Source: Terriglobales bacterium (GTDB taxonomy: Bacteria; Acidobacteriota; Terriglobia; Terriglobales; Acidobacteriaceae). From it: DNA of 64,000 bases. The notes beneath the pieces were generated by a model that was not told the DNA's origin, made no database searches, and was given only the letters and a program-made list of their open reading frames with translations. How positions within the stretch are numbered: position 1 is the stretch's first letter; every line of letters begins with the position of its first letter. The DNA lies in contig DATMXP010000004.1 of the NCBI GenBank assembly GCA_035561515.1, positions 25,135 through 89,134 of the forward strand, written 5' to 3'. A program made the translations under genes and the position numbers. Positions 37,202 to 45,075 of this stretch are shown here, piece after piece.

Positions 37202-38902
37202 TTGATCCTCGCCATGTTTGCGCAGCCTAGCCGGCTGGTTTACCTCGCGCCGGTAGACATCATCATCATTGTTTTCTATTTCGCCCTTGTGCTGGCGATT
37301 GGCTTTTATCTGAAAGGTCGTGCCAAAACCGGCGATGACTTCTTCATGGCCGGACGCGAGATGACGGCCTGGATCGCAGGTCTCAGTTTCCTCTCTGCCA
37401 ATCTGGGATCGCTGGAATTGATGGGGTGGGCTGCCGCAGCCTATCAGTACGGTATTCTTGCTGCCCACTGGTACTGGATCGGCGCCATCCCGGCGATGTT
37501 GTTCCTCGCCTTGGTGATGATGCCGTTCTATTACATCTCAAAGACGCACTCGGTTCCCGGATATCTGAAGCTCCGTTTTGGCGAGCCGGCACGTGCGTTG
37601 TCGGCCATTTCATTTGCATTCATGACCGTGCTCATGAGCGGGATCAATATGTACTCGATGGCGCTTGTGATGAAGGTGGTCCTGGGCTGGGACATCCATT
37701 TCTCAATCTGGGTTTCATCCATCACCGTGGCCGTATACGTCGCCCTCGGTGGCTTGCGCTCCGCGATCTTCAATGAAGTGCTTCAGTTCATCCTGATCTG
37801 GGCGGGTGCCCTCCTAATCCCGATCCTCGGTCTGGTCGAAACGGGAAGTTGGGCCAACCTGTGGGCGCGGATTTCTCAGAATGCTTCCTCTGAGTACACG
37901 CACCTTTGGTCCACGCTCGGTGACTTCAACAACAATCCAATGGGGATCAACTGGGTTGGCATTGTATTCGGGTTGTGTTGCGTTATCTCCATGGGTTATT
38001 GGACGACCGACTTCCTTGTTGTCCAACGCGTGCTGACCGCAAAAGACCTGCGTGCGGCGAAGATGGCTCCCATCATTGGTGCGGCATTCAAGATGATGGT
38101 GCCGTTCATCGTCATCCTGCCTGGACTGCTCGGATTGGCGTTGCTGCCGGTAAAGTTGGTTGGCGAAACGGAAGCGATCGCCACCGCAGGACACAGCTAC
38201 AACGAAGTCTTGCCTCTCATGCTCGCACGGTACTGTGGCCCAGGGCTTCTCGGTCTCGGTATTACCGCGCTGATCGCGGGATTTATGTCGGGCATGGCGG
38301 GGAACGTCAGCGCATTCACCACGGTTTGGACCTATGACATCTATGGCGCCATGATCAACAAGAACGCCAGCGATAAGCACTACGTTTCCATGGGGCGCTG
38401 GTGCACGGTCATCGGTGTATTGATCAGCGTGGGAACGGCGTATCTGGTGATGCAGTTCGCCAGCATCATGGATTACGTGCAGGCGTTGTTCAGCTTCTTC
38501 ATTGCCCCGCTGTTCGGTACCGTGTTGCTGGGTATGCTGTGGAAACGGGCTACTGCAATGGGCGGCTTCCTGGGCCTGCTGGCCGGGACCTTGTCCTCGA
38601 TTGGCATGTGGGCGTGGGTAACGGCGGATCCGAGCGCTCTGCGTTACATCGCGCTCTCCAGCGCAGCCAAGCCAATGGCGGAGAATATGTTCCGAGCCCT
38701 GTGGTGCTGGATCATCTGCGTCGTCGTAACGATCGTCGTAAGTTACATGACGAAACCGAAACCGGAATCAGAGTTGGTCGGCTTGGTTTACGGCGCCACT
38801 CCGATTCCGCACGAAACAGACGTTCCGCTCATCCATCGTCCAGCGTTTTGGGCGGCGGTTGTGGGAATCGTGTTCGTCATTCTCAATATCATCTTCTGGT
38901 AG
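37202..38902 (+). CDS. SSS-family sodium:solute symporter
   Basis: A 566-residue membrane transporter of the SGLT/PutP type with 13-14 hydrophobic segments. The first helix is VDIIIIVFYFALVLAIGFYLKG, followed by the family loop TGDDFFMAGREMTAWIAGLSFLSANLGSLELMG. TTG 37202 has AGGAGG nine bases upstream and is preferred; ATG 37214 is four codons later. The substrate is not shown by sequence. As first gene of an operon with GH67 alpha-glucuronidase, a glucuronate- or xylose-bearing oligosaccharide or sugar acid is likely. The next gene, for a 77-residue membrane protein, starts 12 bases later. Confidence 0.9.
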   Translation: MILAMFAQPSRLVYLAPVDIIIIVFYFALVLAIGFYLKGRAKTGDDFFMAGREMTAWIAGLSFLSANLGSLELMGWAAAAYQYGILAAHWYWIGAIPAMLFLALVMMPFYYISKTHSVPGYLKLRFGEPARALSAISFAFMTVLMSGINMYSMALVMKVVLGWDIHFSIWVSSITVAVYVALGGLRSAIFNEVLQFILIWAGALLIPILGLVETGSWANLWARISQNASSEYTHLWSTLGDFNNNPMGINWVGIVFGLCCVISMGYWTTDFLVVQRVLTAKDLRAAKMAPIIGAAFKMMVPFIVILPGLLGLALLPVKLVGETEAIATAGHSYNEVLPLMLARYCGPGLLGLGITALIAGFMSGMAGNVSAFTTVWTYDIYGAMINKNASDKHYVSMGRWCTVIGVLISVGTAYLVMQFASIMDYVQALFSFFIAPLFGTVLLGMLWKRATAMGGFLGLLAGTLSSIGMWAWVTADPSALRYIALSSAAKPMAENMFRALWCWIICVVVTIVVSYMTKPKPESELVGLVYGATPIPHETDVPLIHRPAFWAAVVGIVFVILNIIFW

Positions 38903-38914
38903 GCAGGTGAAACG

Positions 38915-39148
38915 ATGCACGAAGGCGGCATTTCAATCTGGTTCTTCATCGGTATTTGTCTGGTGGTGACTGGCGTTCTGATTTTTGGTACCGGACTGTA
39001 CCATCTCGTTTCACCTCCACCTCTCGAGCACCGCGTTGTGCTCTACGAACTACATGCCGACATCTGGTGGGGAGCGCTCCTCACCGTCGTGGGCCTTTTA
39101 TACTCCATCAAGTTTCGACCAAGCCGTACTCAGTCAACGCATTCCTAG
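38915..39148 (+). CDS. Small two-helix membrane protein, possible symporter partner
   Basis: A 77-residue protein with two predicted transmembrane helices (about 8-31, FFIGICLVVTGVLIFGTGLYHL, and about 47-64, DIWWGALLTVVGLLYSI) joined by a short loop with a PPP. No family recognised. It lies 12 bases after the SSS symporter with AGG before ATG and 51 bases before the GH67 start. The position suggests a small accessory subunit for the transporter, by analogy with other symporters that need a short membrane partner. That role is inference. Confidence 0.7.
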   Translation: MHEGGISIWFFIGICLVVTGVLIFGTGLYHLVSPPPLEHRVVLYELHADIWWGALLTVVGLLYSIKFRPSRTQSTHS

Positions 39149-39199
39149 CGGAGAGCCGTGCATAGGCGCGGCTCTCACCAATTTCTTTTTGGCAGGGAC

Positions 39200-41782
39200 A
39201 TGAAACCTACGCATGGATACTCGTCGCCACTTTATTCCTTCATCAAATCCACAAAACTGAAAACATTCTGCGGAAGATTGGCGGTCGTCACCATTCTTCT
39301 GCTGCTCGCGTTTCCGGCTTTCGCCGAAACCGGTAAAGCAGGCTGGCTGCGCTACGCACGCTTGGATGCGGTAAGTGTTCGTTTTTACAGCACGCTGCCC
39401 GCAACCACGGTGCTGGTTGGCGACACTCCTATTCTTAACAACGCGCAGAACGAAGTCGTTCTGGGTATTCAAGGAATGCTCGGCCGAACGCTCCGGATGG
39501 TGAAGAGTGCCCCGACCGAGAGCGCGATAGTCATCGGAACGGCCGACGGTTTGAAGACGCTTGGATTCACGCTACCAGCAAGCGTGAAGCTAAGCGGAGA
39601 CGGTTACTATCTGGCATTGGGACAGGTGAAGGGATTCAAGTCTCTCATCGTTACAGGCCAGACTGAGCGAGGTGTTCTCTACGGATCTTTCGCGCTGTTG
39701 AGAAAGATCGCGCAGGGTCAAAAGCTCGATGTGCTTAATGAAGCTCAGTCTCCTTCCGCGCCGATTCGCTGGACAAACGAGTGGGACAACCTCGACGGCA
39801 GCATCGAGCGTGGCTATGCCGGTAAATCCATCTTTTTCGAAAACCGTAAAGTCCGCGAAGATCTGTCGCTGGTCTCCGAATACGCGCGACTGCTGGCGTC
39901 GGTCGGTATTAACGGCTGCAACGTCAGCAATGTGAATGCGGACCTTCATATTCTCGATCCGGATTTCATCCCTCAGCTCGCCCGTATTGCCGACGCCATG
40001 CGTCCGTGGGGCGTGCAACTCGGCGTAGCCGTCAACGTCAGCATGCCGAAGCAGGTTGGCGGACTGGATACCTTCGATCCGCTGGATCCCAAGGTCGCTT
40101 CTTGGTGGAGCGAAAAATTCAATGTGGTGTACCGCCAGATCCCCGACTTCGGGGGAGTAGTCGTGAAGGCCGACTCAGAAGGTCAGCTCGGGCCGTCGGT
40201 CTATGGCCGAGGCCCAGTGGAAGCCGCTAACGTGATCGCGAAAGCTCTGAAGCCTCATAAAGGCGTCGTTTTCTATAGGGCCTTCGTCTACAACCACCAC
40301 CTCGACTGGAATGACATGAAGGCAGATCGTGCGCGGGCTGCGTACGACATCTTCCATCCGCTGGACGGCAAATTTGAAGATAACGTAATCATTCAGATCA
40401 AACACGGACCAATCGATTTCCAGGTCCGTGAACCTGCATCCCCGCTCTTTGGAGGACTCGAGAAAACAAATCAGGCAATCGAACTTCAGGTCACGCAGGA
40501 ATACCTCGGGCAACAGAAACACACGGTTTTCATTGTGCCGATGTGGAAGGAAGTTCTCGACTTCGACATGCGCGTAAATGGCAGGCGTACACCGGTGAAA
40601 GAAATACTTTCCGGACGTGCGTTTCAGCGTCCCATCGGAGGTTACGTTGGCGTGGTGAACGTTGGCCTTGATGAGAACTGGCTGGGCAATCATCTCGCAA
40701 TGGCCAACTTGTACGGCTACGGCCGCCTTGCATGGAATCCGGACCTGACCTCACAGGAGATCATCGACGAGTGGACTCGATTGACATTCAACAATGAGCC
40801 GACAGTGGTTCAGACGGTGTCGCAGATTCAACTTGCATCATGGCCCGTATACGAAACCTACACAGGGATACTTGGCCTTCAGACTCTTACCAACATCACT
40901 GGAGCGCACTACGGACCCGCGCCGGAGTCACAAGAGCGCAATGGCTGGGGTCAGTGGATCCGTGCCGAGAAAGATGCTGTAGGCATGGACCGCACGGTTG
41001 CCACGGGTACTGGCTACGCCGGTCAATACTGGCCCGAAGTCGCAAAGATGTACGAGAAGGTTGAGACCACGCCGGAGGACCTCATCCTGTTCTTCCACCA
41101 TCTCCCGTACACATACAAGTTGAAGAGCGGCAAGACGATCATTCAGACGATTTACGATTCGCATTACCAGGGTGCGGAGCGCGTCCGCGATTTCGTCGCG
41201 CAGTGGAAAACGCTCCACGGCAAAATTGACGATGGCCGCTACTTTGACGTGTTGAACCAACTGAAGTACCAATCAGGCCATGCGATCGTGTGGCGCGATG
41301 CGGTTAACGACTGGTTCAGGAAAGTCTCTGGAATAGCAGATGCTAAGGGCAGGGTGGGTAATCATCCGAATCGGACCGAAGCTGAAGCACTCGCGTTGAC
41401 AGGTTATGCGGCGATCGATGTCACCCCCTGGGAGGGTGCGTCGGGTGGCGGAAAGGCGATTGCCTGCGCTGAACCCAACCAGTCCTGCACTGCCGAAGTG
41501 AAGTTCAAGGGCAAGCCGGGATGGTACGAGATCGATGTCGAGTACTTCGATCAACGTAACGGTGTGTCCACCTACCGTGTGTTTGTTGGCAGCCAGTTAC
41601 TCGACGCTTGGAAGGCGGATCTGCATCTGCCCGCAACAAAGCCAAATGCCGATTCGTCTACACGCCGTCGCATTAAAGGAATCGCCCTTCGACCGGGAGA
41701 CATGATCCGCATTGAGGGCGTTCCCGATGGCGCTGAACGCGCTGCTTTGGACTACATCGAAATCATTCCGGAAACTGAATAG
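39200..41782 (+). CDS. aguA: GH67 alpha-glucuronidase
   Basis: An 860-residue enzyme that removes terminal (4-O-methyl)glucuronate from xylo-oligosaccharides. ATG 39200 has AGGG upstream; a hydrophobic segment ending AFPAFAE follows a rather long basic N terminus, so it is probably exported. Family hallmarks are RWTNEWDNLDGSIERGYAG, INGCNVSNVNA, GGVVVKADSEGQLGPSVYGR, KHGPIDFQVREP and LQVTQEYLGQQKH. GH67 enzymes are often intracellular, so an exported form is notable. It lies in an operon with the SSS symporter and the DUF5597 enzyme. Confidence 0.94.
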   Translation: MKPTHGYSSPLYSFIKSTKLKTFCGRLAVVTILLLLAFPAFAETGKAGWLRYARLDAVSVRFYSTLPATTVLVGDTPILNNAQNEVVLGIQGMLGRTLRMVKSAPTESAIVIGTADGLKTLGFTLPASVKLSGDGYYLALGQVKGFKSLIVTGQTERGVLYGSFALLRKIAQGQKLDVLNEAQSPSAPIRWTNEWDNLDGSIERGYAGKSIFFENRKVREDLSLVSEYARLLASVGINGCNVSNVNADLHILDPDFIPQLARIADAMRPWGVQLGVAVNVSMPKQVGGLDTFDPLDPKVASWWSEKFNVVYRQIPDFGGVVVKADSEGQLGPSVYGRGPVEAANVIAKALKPHKGVVFYRAFVYNHHLDWNDMKADRARAAYDIFHPLDGKFEDNVIIQIKHGPIDFQVREPASPLFGGLEKTNQAIELQVTQEYLGQQKHTVFIVPMWKEVLDFDMRVNGRRTPVKEILSGRAFQRPIGGYVGVVNVGLDENWLGNHLAMANLYGYGRLAWNPDLTSQEIIDEWTRLTFNNEPTVVQTVSQIQLASWPVYETYTGILGLQTLTNITGAHYGPAPESQERNGWGQWIRAEKDAVGMDRTVATGTGYAGQYWPEVAKMYEKVETTPEDLILFFHHLPYTYKLKSGKTIIQTIYDSHYQGAERVRDFVAQWKTLHGKIDDGRYFDVLNQLKYQSGHAIVWRDAVNDWFRKVSGIADAKGRVGNHPNRTEAEALALTGYAAIDVTPWEGASGGGKAIACAEPNQSCTAEVKFKGKPGWYEIDVEYFDQRNGVSTYRVFVGSQLLDAWKADLHLPATKPNADSSTRRRIKGIALRPGDMIRIEGVPDGAERAALDYIEIIPETE

Positions 41783-41804
41783 GATCGTTTGCGAGAGCGA
41801 AGAC

Positions 41805-43478
41805 ATGAACACTAAGCATGTGGTGATCGCACTTCTACTAACGCTTCTTATGTCGCCCAATGCAGTTCGGGCCCAGAACTCCGATATTCCGCGCCTCGAA
41901 AAACGCGGAGCCACGACCCATTTGATTGTGGAAGGCAAGCCCTTCCTGGTTTTGGGCGGGGAGTTATGGAATTCCAGTTCGTCGAGTGTCGACTACATGA
42001 AGCCGATCTGGCCGAAGTTGGCCGCCATGAACTTGAACACCGTGCTTACACCGGTGTCCTGGGAACTGATCGAGCCAACCGAAGGCAAGTTCGACTTCAC
42101 CATCATTGATGGACTGATCTCCGATGCTCGAGCGAATAAGCTTCGGCTGGTCTTCCTTTGGTTTGGAACATGGAAGAATACGTATTCGAGCTACGTTCCG
42201 GAATGGGTGAAGCGTGACGTTAAGCGATTCCCCCGGGTCCAGCGCCGCGATGGCCAACTCACGGAACGAATCACGCCGTTCAGCGACAACGCCCGTCAGG
42301 CGGATGCTCGCGCGTTCGCCGCTCTAATGCGCCACATTAAGGAAGTCGATACTGCACGCACTGTGATCATGGTCCAGGTGGAGAACGAAGTCGGAGTCAT
42401 CCCAGATTCCCGCGACTTCTCGGACATTGCGAACCAGGCATTCGCTGGTGCAGTTCCGCAGGAACTGGTAGCCATGATTCGCAAGAACATCGATACGATC
42501 CAACCGGAGCTTCGTGATGCGTGGGTGACTGCCGGCAGGAAAACCTCTGGCTCGTGGCCGGAGGTCTTCGGCAAAGTTCCGATTACCGATGACTTCTTCA
42601 TGACCTGGCAGTACGCGAAGTACATCGAAGCTGTTGCCTCTGCGGGAAAGGCTGAATATCCGCTCCCGCTATTCGTAAATGCTGCATTGATCCGGCCGAA
42701 TTATCAGCCAGGACAGTACAACAGCGGTGGTCCGCTTCCGCATTCGTTGGACATTTGGAAGCTGGTTGCTCCGCACGTGGATCTGCTGACGCCTGACATT
42801 TACTTCGAAGAATTCGTTCATTGGGCGTCCCGATATGCCACTCCCAACAATGCGCTGTTCATTCCCGAAGCAATTGGCGGACCCACCGGTGCAGCGAACG
42901 CCTTCTATGCATTCGGTCAGTTGAAGGCATTCGGATTTGTACCCTATGCGATCGATACGGATCCATCGACGGCGGCTTCCAGGCCATCTGCTGAGAACCT
43001 GCGCTCCGGAGCAGAGAAGCGGCCGGAACAGACGATCAAGCAGAGTTACGCCATTCTTTCGAAGTTAGCTCCGCTGATTCTCGAAAAGCAGGCGAGCGGC
43101 GAAATCGCTGCCATGGTTCTTGAGGGCGAGGCGCAACGTTTTGGAAGGTTCTCGTTGGGGAACTATCTTTTCACCGTGAACCGCGCGGGGGGACCGAACG
43201 CATCGCGCGACGACCGCGTTTCCGTGATGGCATTGCAACTCGGCCCTGATGAATACGTCTTCGCCGGCTCCGGTAACATCGGCGTTACGTTTAATCCGCT
43301 AACAGCAGGACCGCCTATTGCAGGTATCGCCAGCGTTGATGAAGAGGTGCTGACGAGCAACGGGTGGCAAAAGCAACGCCGGTTGAATGGGGACGAGAAT
43401 GGGCAGGGAACTGTCCTGCGGATGAACGCCGAAACCGACCGAACTTGCTACTACCGGGTGCGCTTGTACCGGTATTAA
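41805..43478 (+). CDS. GH35-like/DUF5597 putative glycoside hydrolase
   Basis: A 557-residue exported protein. ATG 41805 follows the GH67 stop by 22 bases and starts a signal peptide (VVIALLLTLLMSPNAVRAQ); the open frame extends into the GH67 gene but that part is antisense to nothing and unlikely. The barrel opens with FLVLGGELWNSSSSS, has LTPVSWELIEPTEGKFDF, and carries the likely acid/base glutamate in MVQVENEVG. The nucleophile region is near LFIPEAIGG. The C-terminal beta domain matches DUF5597, common in beta-galactosidase-like proteins. It may act on galactosyl or arabinosyl side chains of xylan; no activity can be assigned. Confidence 0.85.
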   Translation: MNTKHVVIALLLTLLMSPNAVRAQNSDIPRLEKRGATTHLIVEGKPFLVLGGELWNSSSSSVDYMKPIWPKLAAMNLNTVLTPVSWELIEPTEGKFDFTIIDGLISDARANKLRLVFLWFGTWKNTYSSYVPEWVKRDVKRFPRVQRRDGQLTERITPFSDNARQADARAFAALMRHIKEVDTARTVIMVQVENEVGVIPDSRDFSDIANQAFAGAVPQELVAMIRKNIDTIQPELRDAWVTAGRKTSGSWPEVFGKVPITDDFFMTWQYAKYIEAVASAGKAEYPLPLFVNAALIRPNYQPGQYNSGGPLPHSLDIWKLVAPHVDLLTPDIYFEEFVHWASRYATPNNALFIPEAIGGPTGAANAFYAFGQLKAFGFVPYAIDTDPSTAASRPSAENLRSGAEKRPEQTIKQSYAILSKLAPLILEKQASGEIAAMVLEGEAQRFGRFSLGNYLFTVNRAGGPNASRDDRVSVMALQLGPDEYVFAGSGNIGVTFNPLTAGPPIAGIASVDEEVLTSNGWQKQRRLNGDENGQGTVLRMNAETDRTCYYRVRLYRY

Positions 43479-43500
43479 GTAGCAGCCTAAGACAAAAAGT

Positions 43501-43525
43501 TAAGTATCTGTCTTTCTGATACTTA
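43501..43525. repeat. Inverted repeat TAAGTATC-N9-GATACTTA
   Basis: Perfect 8-bp arms downstream of the GH35-like gene, without a T tract. It may be a weak terminator or an operator upstream of the ROK gene; it does not fit the six-site consensus but has the same 9-bp spacer. Confidence 0.4.
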
Positions 43526-43589
43526 CAGGCATCCAAGCCGTTTGTGGAAAAGAATTTTCATTCAAAAAACGGCCTTATCGAACTAATGC

Positions 43590-43617
43590 TTGACATTGCC
43601 ATTAGAAAGTATATAGT
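43590..43617 (+). promoter_or_regulatory. Strong sigma-70-like promoter of the ROK regulator
   Basis: A perfect TTGACA with TATAGT and a 16-bp spacer, about 70 bp before the start codon. Operator 6 overlaps the -10. Confidence 0.75.
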
Positions 43618-43633
43618 TCGGCACGCGAATTTA
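43613..43633. promoter_or_regulatory. Operator 6: ATAGTT-N9-AATTTA
   Basis: A partial repeat, with GTTCG-N5-CGAAT at its core, overlapping the -10 of the ROK gene promoter. Placement suits negative autoregulation. Confidence 0.5.
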
Positions 43634-43687
43634 ATGGACGCGTTAGGTTGTTATTGATTTCGGGTTCAACGTGTCACAAGGCGGATA

Positions 43688-44923
43688 ATGCGGCGCTTAA
43701 ATTTTACTAACACGCAGGTTGCATCCAGCGAAACCGCAAGGGACATCAACCGTGGCGTTGTTTTAAACCTTATCCGTCGTCGTCAGCCAATCTCTCGAGC
43801 CGACCTCGCTCGCGTCTCAGGCCTGCAGCGCAGCACGGTATCGCTCATCACCGAACAACTGATCAAGGAGAAGTGGGTCGTCTACGGTCCGATGGGAAGG
43901 CTCCCGCGCGGCCGGCGTCCCACGTTCCTCCGTCTCAATGATCGTCGAGCGATTATCGTCGCCGACCTTCGTCCCAATCAGACCACAGTCGCTGTGGCTG
44001 ATGTAAACGGACGCTTTCTCTCGCAGGAAGCCATTCCCACTTACGGGCATCCGGCGAAAACGGTCGTTCGTTTGATTTCCTCGATCCAGAATCAGATGAG
44101 CGCGCATTCAGACTTGATGTTCGAAGGCATTGGATTGAGCGCCCCGGGACGCGTCGATGAGAACACGCACAAGATCGTCTTTGCCCCAAACCTGAAGTGG
44201 CCGGAGTACGACCTCAAAACTCCGATCGAAGAAGCCACCGGCATGCAGGTTGACCTGGACAACGCCGCCAACGCATGCGTTCTCGCCGAGGTTTGGTTCG
44301 GCCATGCGGAGAAACTGCGCGATCTGGTTGTGGTGACGGTCGCCGAAGGCGTTGGTACAGGCGTTTTCATGAACGGACACCTGGCCCGCGGTATGAACGG
44401 AATGGCAGGCGAGTTCGGCCACATTCCTCTCGATCCGGATGGGCCTATGTGTGCTTGCGGCGCACGCGGATGCTGGGAAATGTACGCCTCGAACCGCGCT
44501 GCGCTTCGCTATTACCACGAATCTGGAGCGAGCAACGATGGCCCGGATTTCCAGGACCTGCTAACGCTGGCAGAGGCTGATGACCCGCTCGCACTGAAAG
44601 CCCTGGACAAGATGGCGCACGCGGTTGGGCGCGGCATGCGCACGATCATCGCAGCGCTTTCCCCGGAAGAGATTGTTGTCGTAGGTGAATTCACGCGGCT
44701 ATGGCAGCGGTTCGGGCCGATCATTGAGGCCGAACTCGCTTCCGCCGTGTTGGCCGGTAAGCCTCCGAGAGTTAGGCCAGCGGCCGATTCGCGCATGGCG
44801 CGTCTGCGTGGAACCGTGGCTTTAGTTTTGCAGCAGCATTTCGGAGCTTTTTCACGTGCGGACACTCCGAGCGAAGGAACGGGTTCGAAAACCCTTCGAA
44901 CTCGAGCCAAGGCGTCGGGATAA
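43688..44923 (+). CDS. ROK-family transcriptional regulator (XylR/NagC type)
   Basis: A 411-residue regulator. The N terminus has a MarR-like winged helix-turn-helix (ISRADLARVSGLQRSTVSLITEQL, about residues 36-59). The ROK sugar-kinase-like domain follows, with the zinc site CxCGxxGCxE at about 254-262 (CACGARGCWE) and GTGVFMNGHLARGMNGMAGEFGH. In this family sugars such as xylose, glucose or N-acetylglucosamine-6-P release DNA binding. It is the only local transcription factor in the xylan locus, so it is the best candidate to bind the six operators. It probably lacks kinase activity; the ATP loop has changed (IVADLRPNQTTVAVADV). Confidence 0.9.
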   Translation: MRRLNFTNTQVASSETARDINRGVVLNLIRRRQPISRADLARVSGLQRSTVSLITEQLIKEKWVVYGPMGRLPRGRRPTFLRLNDRRAIIVADLRPNQTTVAVADVNGRFLSQEAIPTYGHPAKTVVRLISSIQNQMSAHSDLMFEGIGLSAPGRVDENTHKIVFAPNLKWPEYDLKTPIEEATGMQVDLDNAANACVLAEVWFGHAEKLRDLVVVTVAEGVGTGVFMNGHLARGMNGMAGEFGHIPLDPDGPMCACGARGCWEMYASNRAALRYYHESGASNDGPDFQDLLTLAEADDPLALKALDKMAHAVGRGMRTIIAALSPEEIVVVGEFTRLWQRFGPIIEAELASAVLAGKPPRVRPAADSRMARLRGTVALVLQQHFGAFSRADTPSEGTGSKTLRTRAKASG

Positions 44924-45075
44924 CGGACGGGGAAGCTCACCCCAGACACTGAAACGGAGTATCAGCAACAACCGCCAGCAGAGCGGTGAAAGCAGAAACG
45001 AAAAACCGAATAAAACCACTCGGGATCTCGTTGGGACAACGGTCGGCTATAACGCAGTGAGAGGAGAAAGATTCT

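Noticed and set aside
45000..45075. A seventh TTAGTT-type operator before the TonB-dependent receptor
   Set aside because: Only GTT-GGGAC-AAC with a 5-bp spacer is present; the 9-bp spacing and flanking A/T arms are missing.
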